Below are positions 28,942-36,256 of a stretch of DNA of 37,021 bases, one piece after another. Numbering within the stretch: position 1 is the first letter of the stretch; each line of letters opens with the position of its first letter. The notes under the pieces were generated by a model. That model made no database searches. It saw nothing but the letters and a program-made list of their open reading frames with translations, and was not told the origin of the DNA. This DNA is from Litorilinea aerophila (GTDB lineage Bacteria > Chloroflexota > Anaerolineae > Caldilineales > Caldilineaceae): contig NZ_VIGC02000044.1 of the NCBI RefSeq assembly GCF_006569185.2, forward strand, positions 1 through 37,021. The letters are read 5' to 3'. The translations under genes were made by a program, and so were the position numbers.

Positions 28942-30048
28942 TCAGTCGGTCAACAGCACCAGGTTGTTGCGGTGGATGGCCTCGTCGCCGTAGGTGTAGC
29001 CCAGCCGTTCGGCAATTTCGTGGGAGCGACTCCCCGCGATGCGGCTCAGGTCGGCGCTATCGTAGGCCACCAGCCCCCGGGCCAGCTCATTGTAGGCCGC
29101 ATCCACCACGGTGACCGTGTCGCCTCGGGTGAAGGTACCCTCTACCCGGATAATGCCGGCCGGGAGCAGGCTGCGCCCCTGCTGACAGACGGCCTGCACC
29201 GCGCCCTGGTCGATCACCAGGGTGCCGGCTGGTTTGGGGCCGGCCAGGATCCAGCGCTTGCGGCTTTCCGGCCGGCTTTCCAGGGCGGGGAAACGGGTTC
29301 CCACCGGCTCCCCCTGGGCTGCCCGGATGATGACGCCGGGGCCGCTGCCCGAAGCGATGACCACATCGGCGCCCGCGTGCCGGGCGATGTTGGCCGCCTC
29401 CAGCTTGGTGACCATGCCGCCCACACCCAGGCCGCTGCTGCTGCCCCGGGCATGGGCCCGCAGGGCCGGGTCGATCCGGTGGACCTCACTGATGAGCTGG
29501 GCGTTGGGATCCACCCGGGGGTCCGCTGTGAAGAGACCCGGCTGGTCGGTCAGGATGAGCAGCAGGTCCGCATGGACCAGGGTGGCCACCAGGGCAGAGA
29601 GGTTGTCGTTGTCGCCCACCTTGATCTCTTCGGTGGCCACGGCGTCATTCTCGTTGACCACGGGCACGATGCGATGTTCCAGCAGGGCGGAGAAGGTGTC
29701 CCGGGCGTTGAGATAGCGCTGACGGTCTTCCACATCGGCCCGGGTCAACAGGATCTGGCCCACGTGGATGCCGTAGATGTCGAAGAAGCGCTCCCACAGG
29801 AGCATCAGGCGGGTCTGGCCCACAGCCGCCAGCAGTTGCTTGCTGACGATGGTGGGGGGCAGGTCCGGAAAGTTCAGATGGGCGCGGCCCGCGGCCACGG
29901 CGCCCGAGGTGCAGATGACAATGTCCAGCCCCTGGTGGTAGAGCTCCGCACACTGGCGGACCAGCTCTACCATCCGGGGCCGATCCAGCTGGCGGGTTCC
30001 GCCGGTCAAGACGCTGGTGCCCAGTTTGACGACGATGCGTTTATACAT
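28942..30048 (-). CDS. proB: Glutamate 5-kinase
   Basis: This 368-residue enzyme phosphorylates glutamate in the first step of proline synthesis. The amino-acid-kinase domain (about 1-255) shows [45 protein letters not shown] and [17 protein letters not shown]-terminal PUA domain (about 275-365, from [11 protein letters not shown]) is present, as in E. coli ProB. ATG at 30048 has only a weak ribosome site (ACAGGG). proA is not in the window. It heads the minus-strand run that continues into the ECF transporter genes. Confidence 0.95.
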   Translation of the reverse strand: MYKRIVVKLGTSVLTGGTRQLDRPRMVELVRQCAELYHQGLDIVICTSGAVAAGRAHLNFPDLPPTIVSKQLLAAVGQTRLMLLWERFFDIYGIHVGQILLTRADVEDRQRYLNARDTFSALLEHRIVPVVNENDAVATEEIKVGDNDNLSALVATLVHADLLLILTDQPGLFTADPRVDPNAQLISEVHRIDPALRAHARGSSSGLGVGGMVTKLEAANIARHAGADVVIASGSGPGVIIRAAQGEPVGTRFPALESRPESRKRWILAGPKPAGTLVIDQGAVQAVCQQGRSLLPAGIIRVEGTFTRGDTVTVVDAAYNELARGLVAYDSADLSRIAGSRSHEIAERLGYTYGDEAIHRNNLVLLTD

Positions 30049-30114
30049 ACCCTGTTGTCGTCCCTATGCAAGGGATGGATCGAAAAGCCCTCCAATTCCA
30101 TTGAAGGCGCGTTC

Positions 30115-30143
30115 AGTATACAGCAGAAGGGCCTATTCCTCAA
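30115..30143 (-). promoter_or_regulatory. Candidate sigma70-type promoter for proB
   Basis: On the minus strand TTGAGG (30138-30143) and TATACT (30115-30120) are exactly 17 bp apart, which predicts a leader of about 60 nt. It is the best promoter seen upstream of the long minus-strand run. Confidence 0.6.
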
Positions 30144-30507
30144 CGCGTCGGGGCCGGGGCGAGAATTTTCGCCTCGCGGTTTGGGCCTACGCCAGGTCGC
30201 TAAGCCGTGAGAGGGGAGATGGCCTGTGGCGGATGGTTCATGCACTACGGGGTGGGGCCGCCTGGCAGGCCGGACCCTGATGCGGCCGCATGCCTGGCGC
30301 GGGGGCCCGGATTTGGCCGGCAAAGGGTAGCAGGCCCACGGAGATGCGGGATGATGTGGAGGATACTGGTCTGTTGGGCCGATCTGTCGGCCATTCAGAG
30401 GCGATGCCCCAAGGTGTGGGGAAGACGGCAACAGTTCGGGCCCCTGCGCCCACCACCTTGCAGGGCATCCATGTGGACGAACCGTCTGAGGTCAGGGAGG
30501 TTCTTCT
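30144..30507. other. 364-base gap between divergent genes
   Basis: No gene can be supported here. A hairpin GGCCGA-TCTG-TCGGCC is at 30377-30392, and the ribosome site of the next gene (GGGAGG) is at 30495-30500. No plus-strand promoter with two good boxes was recognised. Confidence 0.45.
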
Positions 30508-31047
30508 ATGTCAACCTGGATTCGCCAGACTGTTCAACAGACAGTTTCCCTGGGGAAAGGCGCCTTTGTGCTCCTGCTCGTCGCCGCTGTCCTGGCTGGA
30601 TGCGGCGGTTCACGGTCCCGGGCCAGTGCCGGCGAGGGGCGTAGTGCCGCCACACCCACTGCCTCTCCGGCCGTTGCCGAGCTTTCCCTGGGCACGGACG
30701 GCGAGAACATGAAGTTCGACAAAACCGAGTTCACCGTGCGTGCTGGCCAGGAAGTGCAGCTGACCTTCCACAACAGCGCCACGACCTTGCAACACAACTG
30801 GGTGTTGGTCAACGGCGGTGATGATGTGGCCGAGCAGGTCGATCAGGCGGCTGTGGCGGCCGGCTTCGACAAGGGATTCATTCCCGACAGCGATCTTATC
30901 CTGGCCCACACCCGGTTGCTCAATGGCGGGGAGGAAGAGACCATCACCTTTACCGCACCCAGCCAGCCCGGCGATTACACATTCCTGTGCACCTTTCCCG
31001 GTCATTTCCAGGCCGGCATGAAGGGTGTGCTGCATGTGCAGGGGTGA
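30508..31047 (+). CDS. Auracyanin/azurin-like cupredoxin lipoprotein
   Basis: This 179-residue blue-copper protein starts behind GGGAGG. Residues 1-31 are a lipoprotein signal with lipobox LAGC, Cys32 lipidated. A low-complexity Ser/Ala/Thr/Pro linker follows to about residue 57, then the cupredoxin fold. The four type 1 copper ligands are visible: H96 (LQHNW), C161, H166 and M171 (CTFPGH followed by M). The architecture and spacing resemble auracyanins, membrane-tethered electron carriers of Chloroflexus-type bacteria that link Alternative Complex III with a terminal oxidase or reaction centre. It would act outside the cytoplasmic membrane. The neighbour downstream is a DUF2085 membrane protein. 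Confidence 0.9.
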   Translation: MSTWIRQTVQQTVSLGKGAFVLLLVAAVLAGCGGSRSRASAGEGRSAATPTASPAVAELSLGTDGENMKFDKTEFTVRAGQEVQLTFHNSATTLQHNWVLVNGGDDVAEQVDQAAVAAGFDKGFIPDSDLILAHTRLLNGGEEETITFTAPSQPGDYTFLCTFPGHFQAGMKGVLHVQG

Positions 31048-31068
31048 ACGTCATCGGGAGACGCAGTG

Positions 31069-31099
31069 TCGGCCGTAGGCTAGAGAGGTCTACAGCCGA
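31069..31099. other. Stem-loop between cupredoxin and DUF2085 genes
   Basis: TCGGC-c-GTAG (31069-31078) pairs with CTAC-a-GCCGA (31090-31099), nine base pairs with one internal mismatch. No T-tract. It could modulate read-through from the cupredoxin gene. Confidence 0.35.
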
Positions 31100-31149
31100 T
31101 ACGCCTGCCCGGGGTACCTTCCAGTTTGAGGGCATGTGAGGAGCATTTC

Positions 31150-31896
31150 ATGGCCGTCTACCATCCAACCGAATCCCGTACCATCAGCCGGGCGGACCGT
31201 CTGGTTTGTGGGGTCCTGCGCCATTGGCTGGCCTGGCTCCTGACTCCTCTTCTGATTTTCGTCACCCTACCCTTTCTGGCGCCGGTTTTCATGGCCCTGG
31301 GCTGGCAGGGGTTGGGGACGGCCATCTACACGCTCTTCATCCCCTTCTGCCACCAGTTGCCCCAGCGCAGCCTCTTCCTCTTCGGTGCTCAGCCGACCTA
31401 CACCCTGGCGGAGATCATGCAGGTCTATCCCACCGCGGATCCGTGGCAGTTGCGATTTTTCTACGGCACGCCGGAGATGGGCTGGAAGGTGGCCTGGAGC
31501 GACCGCATGGTCAGCTTCTATTTTATGACGCCCGTTTTTGGCTTGTTGTACGCCATGCTCCGGCGTTGGGGGCGCTCGGTGCGCCCGCTGTCAGTCCGGG
31601 CCTTGCTCCTCCTCCTGCTGCCTCTGGCCCTGGATGGCGGGACCCATCTGCTCAGCGACCTGATGTTTGGCATCTCCAGTGGCGGCTTCCGGGATACCAA
31701 TGCCTGGCTGGCCTGGCTCACCGGAAATGCCTGGCCGGGCTTCTACGCTGGCGATCATCTGGGGACTTTCAACTGGTGGATGCGGCTGTGGACTGGCGTG
31801 TTGGCGGCCTGGGGCATCGCATTTTTCACCTTCCCACGCCTGGACCGTCTCTTCGCGGCGGAGGTGGCCCGCTACTGCCGGCGGCAGCGGCGGTAG
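31150..31896 (+). CDS. DUF2085 integral membrane protein
   Basis: This 248-residue protein starts at ATG 31150 behind GAGGAG. About five membrane segments are visible. The DUF2085 hallmark CHQLPQRS is at residues 67-74, right after the second hydrophobic segment (FIPFCHQLPQRSLFLFG), and a GDHLGTFNWWMRLWTG segment precedes the last helix. The function of DUF2085 is unknown; the conserved Cys-His pair could bind a metal. It lies 102 nt after a copper lipoprotein, which makes a link to metal or redox chemistry at the membrane plausible but unproven. Confidence 0.8.
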   Translation: MAVYHPTESRTISRADRLVCGVLRHWLAWLLTPLLIFVTLPFLAPVFMALGWQGLGTAIYTLFIPFCHQLPQRSLFLFGAQPTYTLAEIMQVYPTADPWQLRFFYGTPEMGWKVAWSDRMVSFYFMTPVFGLLYAMLRRWGRSVRPLSVRALLLLLLPLALDGGTHLLSDLMFGISSGGFRDTNAWLAWLTGNAWPGFYAGDHLGTFNWWMRLWTGVLAAWGIAFFTFPRLDRLFAAEVARYCRRQRR

Positions 31897-31928
31897 TTCC
31901 CTGTTCTATATCAAAATCACATCATCCC

Positions 31929-31960
31929 TTCACACCTCCTTCACAAAATTGGGCTATGGT
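31929..31960 (+). promoter_or_regulatory. Direct-repeat activator site plus -10 for the SHOCT protein gene
   Basis: TTCACA occurs at 31929-31934 and 31940-31945, 11 bp apart (CCTTCACA twice), with a further TCACA at 31917. A -10-like TATGGT sits at 31955-31960. Direct repeats one helical turn apart in the -35 position are typical of OmpR/PhoB/PhoP-type response regulator sites. The regulator is not in the window. Confidence 0.45.
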
Positions 31961-32109
31961 AGAAGAGAAAAAACAGCGACCGTAGACCCTGGCAGAATCC
32001 CGCCGAGGACTTCCGGCCAAGAAGGGGGCGTGGCAGTTCAGCCGGGATCTCGACGTCCAAGTGTACTGGCGGACATAATCGCGAAGCTTGCACAATGGAG
32101 GTAAGCAAG

Positions 32110-32412
32110 ATGATGGGATGGCACGGTGGTTGGGGCTGGGGCTGGGGCCCCATGGTTTTTGGCGGCTTTCTGATGCTGCTCTTCTGGGGGGCGCTGATCG
32201 TCCTGGTGGTGTTGGCCATTCGGGCCCTGTGGAACCGGGACGGAAGCGGTAGCCGGGTGAGCAGTGGGGAGAGCAGCCCGTCGGGCAGCATGGCGAACCG
32301 GCGTGCCCTGGAGATTCTGGACGAGCGCTATGCTCGAGGCGAAATCAGCCGGGAGGAATACCTGGAGATGCGGGCCACCCTGCTCTCTCCAGGCTCGCAC
32401 GGGGGAACATAA
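32110..32412 (+). CDS. Small Trp/Gly-rich membrane protein with C-terminal SHOCT domain
   Basis: This 100-residue protein starts at ATG 32110, 8 nt after GGAGG (a second ATG follows at 32113). The N-terminus is rich in Trp and Gly (GWHGGWGWGWGP), followed by one membrane helix (about 20-42), a Ser/Gly linker, and a SHOCT domain (about 65-95, LEILDERYARGEISREEYLEM). SHOCT modules are short helical oligomerisation units often at the end of membrane proteins. The role is unknown. A strong terminator follows, so with the upstream direct repeats this looks like a single-gene regulated unit. Confidence 0.82.
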   Translation: MMGWHGGWGWGWGPMVFGGFLMLLFWGALIVLVVLAIRALWNRDGSGSRVSSGESSPSGSMANRRALEILDERYARGEISREEYLEMRATLLSPGSHGGT

Positions 32413-32443
32413 CATCTGCTGAAGCATCAGCTGGCAGAAGAGA

Positions 32444-32485
32444 CCCGGGGCCATCTGGCGATGTCGGATGGCCCCGGGCGTTTTT
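32444..32485 (+). terminator. Strong intrinsic terminator
   Basis: CCCGGGGCCATC (32444-32455) pairs perfectly with GATGGCCCCGGG (32467-32478), 12 bp, followed after CG by TTTTT (32481-32485). It ends the SHOCT gene transcript ahead of the converging CBM48 gene. Confidence 0.92.
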
Positions 32486-32517
32486 CACGGATAGGGCCGC
32501 CTGGGGGGAAGGGACCA

Positions 32518-32877
32518 TCAGGCGGCTTTGCGCGTGCTGGGCTGCCTCTCGGTGTGCAGGGGCAGGCCGGTGCCTGTGGGCAGGGTCGTCTCCACCACGC
32601 TGGCGATGGTATGGGGACTGTCCCCCTGGAAGCCGTCTGCGGCGTGGTCGGTGTACCATTGGCCGTTGATCCAGTAGCGGAACTGGTAGCGGCGGTTAGC
32701 CGGTAGGTCCAGGTAGGCGCGCCAATACCCATCCCGGTCCTGGTGCATGGGAGTGGCGGTCACATCCCAGCCGTTGAAGTCACCGACCAGGTAAACCCGG
32801 TCGGCCCAGATGATGGCCGGCATCTCGAAGCCGACCCGGACATGTTCAGGTTTTGGGGAAGGCTGTTTGCGGATCAT
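32518..32877 (-). CDS. Stand-alone CBM48 (isoamylase N-domain-like) protein
   Basis: This 119-residue protein is essentially a single CBM48/AMPK-beta-type glycogen-binding module: VYLVGDFNGWDVTATPM, then GYWRAYLDLP and YQFRYWINGQWYTDHAA. The Trp of FNGW and the aromatic YWINGQWY are the usual glucan contacts. No catalytic domain, signal peptide or membrane segment is present. ATG at 32877 follows GAGGGTG. It may bind glycogen or act as a regulatory subunit of a glycogen enzyme; similar short proteins occur alone in several bacteria. It has its own promoter. Confidence 0.85.
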   Translation of the reverse strand: MIRKQPSPKPEHVRVGFEMPAIIWADRVYLVGDFNGWDVTATPMHQDRDGYWRAYLDLPANRRYQFRYWINGQWYTDHAADGFQGDSPHTIASVVETTLPTGTGLPLHTERQPSTRKAA

Positions 32878-32950
32878 GGTACACCCTCGGATAAGTTGGA
32901 GAAACAGACGGACGATCTGTGGTTTGAGTTGTAGAGGCTCTGCTGAGGTC

Positions 32951-32979
32951 AGTATAGCGGGCCATTCGCCGGTCGTCCA
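32951..32979 (-). promoter_or_regulatory. Candidate promoter for the CBM48 gene
   Basis: On the minus strand TGGACG (32974-32979) and TATACT (32951-32956) are 17 bp apart. The predicted leader is about 65 nt. Confidence 0.5.
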
Positions 32980-33201
32980 TGTGCATGTTGCACAATTTTG
33001 AGCTGGCGAAACGCCTTGTGCTTTCCCGGTGAAGGGTGATGGAGGCTGATGGGGTGCATGTTGTTTTGTGCGAAGTGTCCAGGTGGTGTTGCGCCCCTGA
33101 CCAGACCATGCACGTCCGAGGTGATGCTTACGTGCTTTTGGGTGCTCAGCGCGCGTTGCTTCGCCTACCGGATTGATGGGCTGGTTCTTCTACCGTGGCT
33201 G

Positions 33202-33210
33202 TGCTAAGAT
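33202..33210 (+). promoter_or_regulatory. Extended -10 promoter for the GH-A lipoprotein gene
   Basis: TGC-TAAGAT (33202-33210) is an extended -10 box, 73 nt before the ATG at 33284. No -35 consensus is visible, which an extended -10 can tolerate. Confidence 0.35.
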
Positions 33211-33283
33211 AGCCGTCAATCTGTCGGCAGCTATCTCCCTCAACATCATCGAACATAATCGCTGATACCCTATCTGGACCGCC

Positions 33284-34504
33284 ATGAATGCTTTTGTTCG
33301 TCAAGGCCCCTGCAGAGGGCCCGTGCCAAGATCCGGACTCCTGAACTCCTTGCTCCTGTGGGCTCTCCTGCTGCTGGCCGGCTGTCAGCCGATTCAGGCA
33401 CCTGCCCCGGGCCCGATCGAGCCGCTGGTGCCCACGCCCGTGTCCGACGTTGCCCCTGCTTCGCCCTCTCCTGACGAGGTGGCCGGCCTGGAGATCCCCG
33501 CGGCGCCGCCTCCTCCGCTGCCGGCGCCGTACACGTTGCGCTGGCGGGTGGGTGTGGGCGTACCCGATGGGGAGACCCCCCTGCTCTACCGATGGCCGGC
33601 CAGCCGTCCCGGGTGGTACCTGAACTGGTCTATCGGCTTCACGGAGACTCAGCCCCTGGTTGGCTCGGCGATGCCGGAGATTCACTTTCGTATCCCGCTC
33701 GACGAAGCGGTGGGCATGGAATTCGTGCCCATGGTGCGGACGCCGGAAGGTCAGCTCTGGCCCGATGAGCCCTGGATCCGGGCTGTGGCTGAGCGGTTGC
33801 CGGGGCGCACCTGGCTCATCGGCAACGAGCCCGATGTTCGCTGGCAGGACAATGCCACACCCGAAGCCTATGCCCGGGCCTACCACCGGGCCTACACTGC
33901 CATCAAGGCGGCGGATCCCACGGCCCAGGTGGCCATCGGCGGGATCAGTCAGGTGACGCCCTTGCGCCTGGCCTACCTGGAGCGGATCTGGGAGGCCTAC
34001 CAGACCTTCTATGGCGACGAGATGCCGGTGGACGTCTGGACCATGCATGGGTTTGTGCTGCAGGAGAAGGCCGGCGATTGGGGCGTGGACATTCCACCTG
34101 GCTTCGATCATGTCACGGACGGCGTGGCCTGGGGTATCCAGGATCACGATGACCTCTCCCTGGTGGAGGGGCAGGTGCTGGCCATGCGTCGCTGGATGCG
34201 GGAGCATGGTCAGCAGCAGAAGCCCCTGTGGGTCACCGAGTACGGCATCCTGATGCCGGCGGAATATGGCTTCTCGCCGGAGGTGGTGCGGCGCTTTCTC
34301 TTGGGGAGCTTCGACCTCTTCCGCCAGCTTCGGGATCCGGAACTGGGGTATGCCGCAGACGAAGAGCGGCTGGTCCAGCGGTGGGTGTGGTTCAGCACCG
34401 GTTACGATCTCTACCCCACCGGGGATCTCTTCACCCGGGCCGGACAGCCCACCGGCCTGATGCTGGCCCTGGCGGCCTATCTGGAGGAATTTGCCGGGCC
34501 GTGA
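33284..34504 (+). CDS. Clan GH-A glycoside hydrolase-like lipoprotein
   Basis: This 406-residue protein has a lipoprotein signal ending in LAGC (Cys34) and a Pro-rich linker of about 45 residues, then a TIM-barrel-like domain from about residue 83. The general acid/base is probably E182 in LIGNEPDV (the Asn-Glu-Pro triplet of clan GH-A) and the nucleophile E319 in WVTEYGIL. These sit about 137 residues apart, as expected for strands 4 and 7. The family within the clan cannot be named by eye. It would act at the cell surface on a polysaccharide. The ribosome site is weak. The next 50-640 bases downstream hold the broken remnant of another glycosidase. Confidence 0.78.
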   Translation: MNAFVRQGPCRGPVPRSGLLNSLLLWALLLLAGCQPIQAPAPGPIEPLVPTPVSDVAPASPSPDEVAGLEIPAAPPPPLPAPYTLRWRVGVGVPDGETPLLYRWPASRPGWYLNWSIGFTETQPLVGSAMPEIHFRIPLDEAVGMEFVPMVRTPEGQLWPDEPWIRAVAERLPGRTWLIGNEPDVRWQDNATPEAYARAYHRAYTAIKAADPTAQVAIGGISQVTPLRLAYLERIWEAYQTFYGDEMPVDVWTMHGFVLQEKAGDWGVDIPPGFDHVTDGVAWGIQDHDDLSLVEGQVLAMRRWMREHGQQQKPLWVTEYGILMPAEYGFSPEVVRRFLLGSFDLFRQLRDPELGYAADEERLVQRWVWFSTGYDLYPTGDLFTRAGQPTGLMLALAAYLEEFAGP

Positions 34505-34553
34505 GGGGGCAGACAATCGGTGGCCCGGTTCGTCCATGGAAGGAGGAGGCCTA

Positions 34554-35147
34554 TGCTTCCAGCTTCAGATGTTGGCGACAGCCTGCGCCACAATCTCATT
34601 GTCCTGCGGGCAGAGGCACTGACCATCATCCCCCCGTTTCCCATCTATCCCCCTTCCCATCTATCCCCCGGAGACGGCCTGGATGCGAACGGCGACCACT
34701 GGGCAGCCAGCGCTGGTGTTGAATCGGGCCGCGGATGGCGGCCGGGTGGCCTACCTGGCTGCCGATCTGGATCGCTGCTTTGCCCGATATCGCCTGCCAG
34801 ATCATGGAGATCTGCTGGCCAATCTGGTGCGCTGGGCCGACGGGGATGCCCGCCCCCTGATCGTAGAGGGGAGTGGCCTGTTGGATTGTCACCTATACCG
34901 GCAGCCGGGACGCCTGATTGTGCACCTGGTCAACCTCACGGCCGCTGGTTATATTCCCGTGGATCAGCTGGTGGAGACCGGCCCGTATCGAGTTCATCTG
35001 CGATTACCGGATGGTACAGCCCAGGTCACCGTGCAATCTTTGGTTCGGGGTGAACCAATAGACACTGCTGTGATAGATGGATGGGCCCAGTGGACTGTCC
35101 CCTCTATTTTAGATCATGAAGTATTCGTCGTAGCAGAAATATCATAG
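34554..35147 (+). pseudogene. Frameshifted C-terminal remnant of a larger glycoside hydrolase
   Basis: Two frames together read like the C-terminal end of a large family of putative glycosidases with beta-galactosidase-trimerisation-like regions. The first part (34554-34653) ends IPPFPIYPP. The second (in frame with 34683-35147) continues ETAWMRTATTGQPALV, then GGRVAYLAADLDRCF, LPDHGDLLANLVRWA and CHLYRQPGRLIVHLVNLT. They are thrown out of frame by an exact 16-bp tandem duplication (34638-34669). The catalytic N-terminal part is absent; the upstream 50 bases do not supply it. The ATG at 34554 has a strong AAGGAGGAGG before it and could still drive a short product. Family name is recalled, not searched. 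Confidence 0.65.
34638..34669. repeat. Exact 16-bp tandem duplication
   Basis: TTCCCATCTATCCCCC is present twice head to tail (34638-34653, 34654-34669). Sixteen is not a multiple of three, so the second copy shifts the frame by one. Removing one copy joins the two halves of the glycosidase fragment in one frame (PPFPIYPPETAWMRT). Confidence 0.9.
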
Positions 35148-35228
35148 TCAATTTCGATAGAAAGGCGCCACGGGTTGCCACCGGGGGTGCTGCCATCGGA
35201 TTTCTGTCGTGATACGTGCGCCACACTG
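35131..35228. repeat. Palindromic repeat family, diverged copy 3
   Basis: The right arm (CATCGGATTTCTGTCGTG and on to ACACTG) matches the right arms of copies 1 and 2 with several changes. A shorter left match (GCAGAAAT) begins inside the last codons of the glycosidase remnant. The core, CACGGGTTGCCACCGG, differs. It is probably an old member of the same family. Confidence 0.5.
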
Positions 35229-35264
35229 AATAGCCGCACCCCCTCCCCGTGGAGGATCTCTGCG

Positions 35265-35309
35265 AAACCGGGTCTTGAGCAGCACATGGCTACTCAAGAC
35301 CCGGTTTTT
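35265..35309. terminator. Strong intrinsic terminator
   Basis: AAACCGGGTCTTGAG (35265-35279) pairs perfectly with CTCAAGACCCGGTTT (35293-35307), 15 bp with a 13-nt loop, running into TTTTT on the plus strand and AAA on the other side. It ends the transcript of the glycosidase region. Confidence 0.88.
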
Positions 35310-35336
35310 GTGGATAGGCGGACTGGAGCTTGGCTC

Positions 35337-35378
35337 TCGTACTGAAACACTATCGTACTGAAACAATCGTACCGAAAA
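35337..35378. repeat. Triple direct repeat TCGTACYGAAAM
   Basis: Copies start at 35337, 35353 and 35367 (periods 16 and 14): two identical TCGTACTGAAAC and one TCGTACCGAAAA. They could be iterons for a DNA-binding protein or another degenerate intergenic tandem repeat. Confidence 0.55.
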
Positions 35379-35603
35379 CTCAGGTAGAACGGTTGCTTGT
35401 GGGGGCACGAGGAGGGGCGGGTGATGAGTGATAGACAGCCAGGAGGCGTCGATATCGCAGTCGTTCCTGAAGGTAGGTGGTTTCTGCAGCGGGGGCAAAA
35501 GAACGGAGCGAAGAAGCATCCCGACTCTCCATCCGCCAGGAGTGTCTTTGCCCCTCATGCCCTTTCCAGATGACGGCCATGTTACTCTCCGGGGGACACT
35601 GAT

Positions 35604-35628
35604 ATGGTTTTAGGTGATGGTTTTAGGT
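35604..35628. repeat. Tandem ATGGTTTTAGGT pair
   Basis: ATGGTTTTAGGT occurs at 35604-35615 and 35617-35628, period 13, followed by the related TGTTTTAAATG. It is AT-rich against the local background and non-coding. Confidence 0.5.
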
Positions 35629-35774
35629 TGTTTTAAATGAAAACGATGGCCTGATGCTGTGGAGGTCGTTCATCATTAGCGTCCACTGGGTGGCTAGTGT
35701 ACACAAATGGCGTCCGATTGTCAAATGAACGGACTGGTCGTTGCCCGTTTGGAGAGCGATGTGTTTGGCGCGCT

Positions 35775-35789
35775 GGACAGGATGTGTCC
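35775..35789. promoter_or_regulatory. Palindromic operator candidate GGACA-N5-TGTCC
   Basis: This perfect 5+5 inverted repeat covers the -35 position of the XRE regulator promoter. Such 15-bp palindromes are typical XRE operators, so autoregulation is likely. Confidence 0.45.
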
Positions 35790-35806
35790 CTTCATCTTTT
35801 TTAAGA

Positions 35807-35812
35807 TACAAT
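35807..35812 (+). promoter_or_regulatory. -10 box of a probable leaderless promoter for the XRE gene
   Basis: TACAAT lies six bases before the GTG start at 35819, with no ribosome site before that GTG. Transcription would start at the initiation codon. Confidence 0.45.
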
Positions 35813-35818
35813 AGTCAT

Positions 35819-36256
35819 GTGAATATTACAGGAGAACGATTACGTCTGATGCGGGAGCAACAGGGATTGTCGATTCGTGCCGTGGCCAGGCAAGAGCAGA
35901 TCAGTCCCTCCTATCTTTCGGGCCTGGAGCGGGGAGAAAACGCGCCCAATGTCTGGCCCTTATTGGCCAGGTTGGCACGGCGATATGGTACCACCACGGA
36001 CTATCTGCTGGGCCTGACCGACGATCCGCGGCCGGTTGAAGGGGCGGGGCGGGTGCTCCAGGAGGGAGGGGTGCCATACCAAACGTTCACTGATGCGGAA
36101 CGGACCTTGCTGGCGCATTTCCGGCGGCTGCCCGAGGGGCTCCAGAATTCCTTGCTCCAATTTGTGGAAGCGTTGGCCCAGCAAACCGGACAGGCGTCTT
36201 CGGAGTCCGGAGCTTTCGGGGGAGACAAAGAGGAAGATCCAGGAGTGAAGCCATGA
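35819..36256 (+). CDS. XRE-family transcriptional regulator
   Basis: This 145-residue protein starts at GTG 35819, where the helix-turn-helix begins almost at once (ITGERLRLMREQQGLSIRAVAR, then QISPSYLSGLERGENAP and the fourth-fifth helices to DYLLGLTDD). The extra frame upstream has no similarity. After the roughly 65-residue HTH a helical segment (FTDAERTLLAHFRRLPEGLQNSLL) resembles the C-terminal helix of other short XRE proteins and may dimerise. A palindrome and -10 box upstream suggest autoregulation and a leaderless mRNA. Its stop overlaps the cutA start as ATGA, so both are made from one message. Confidence 0.85.
   Translation: MNITGERLRLMREQQGLSIRAVARQEQISPSYLSGLERGENAPNVWPLLARLARRYGTTTDYLLGLTDDPRPVEGAGRVLQEGGVPYQTFTDAERTLLAHFRRLPEGLQNSLLQFVEALAQQTGQASSESGAFGGDKEEDPGVKP

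Larger units (their letters stand above)
32878..33283. other. 406-base divergent intergenic region
   Basis: No gene is supported. It contains a promoter for the CBM48 gene (32951-32979, minus) and an extended -10 for the glycosidase gene (33202-33210, plus). The sequence between them has the word GCATGTTG twice (32983 and 33056) and nothing else recognised. Confidence 0.5.
35148..35818. other. 671-base gene-free region before the XRE regulator
   Basis: No gene is supported. In order it holds: the rest of repeat copy 3; a very strong hairpin terminator (35265-35309); three near-copies of TCGTACTGAAAC (35337-35378); a GGTTTCTGCAG word (35477) that also occurs near 15085; a tandem ATGGTTTTAGGT pair (35604-35628); GTGTACAC (35697-35704); and the palindrome and -10 box of the regulator gene. 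It is less GC-rich than its surroundings and looks like an accumulation site for repeats. Confidence 0.55.

Noticed and set aside
27342-29114. Plus-strand open frame of 590 codons opposite the fused ATPase gene
   Set aside because: The minus strand has a complete two-domain ABC ATPase with all motifs; this frame has none.
33284-35147. GH-A lipoprotein and downstream fragment as one split gene
   Set aside because: The lipoprotein gene has both catalytic glutamates and a natural end, and the fragment belongs to a different glycosidase architecture.
35337-35378. CRISPR array
   Set aside because: Only three 12-base copies with spacers of 2-4 bases; no 25-40 base repeats, spacers or cas genes are present.
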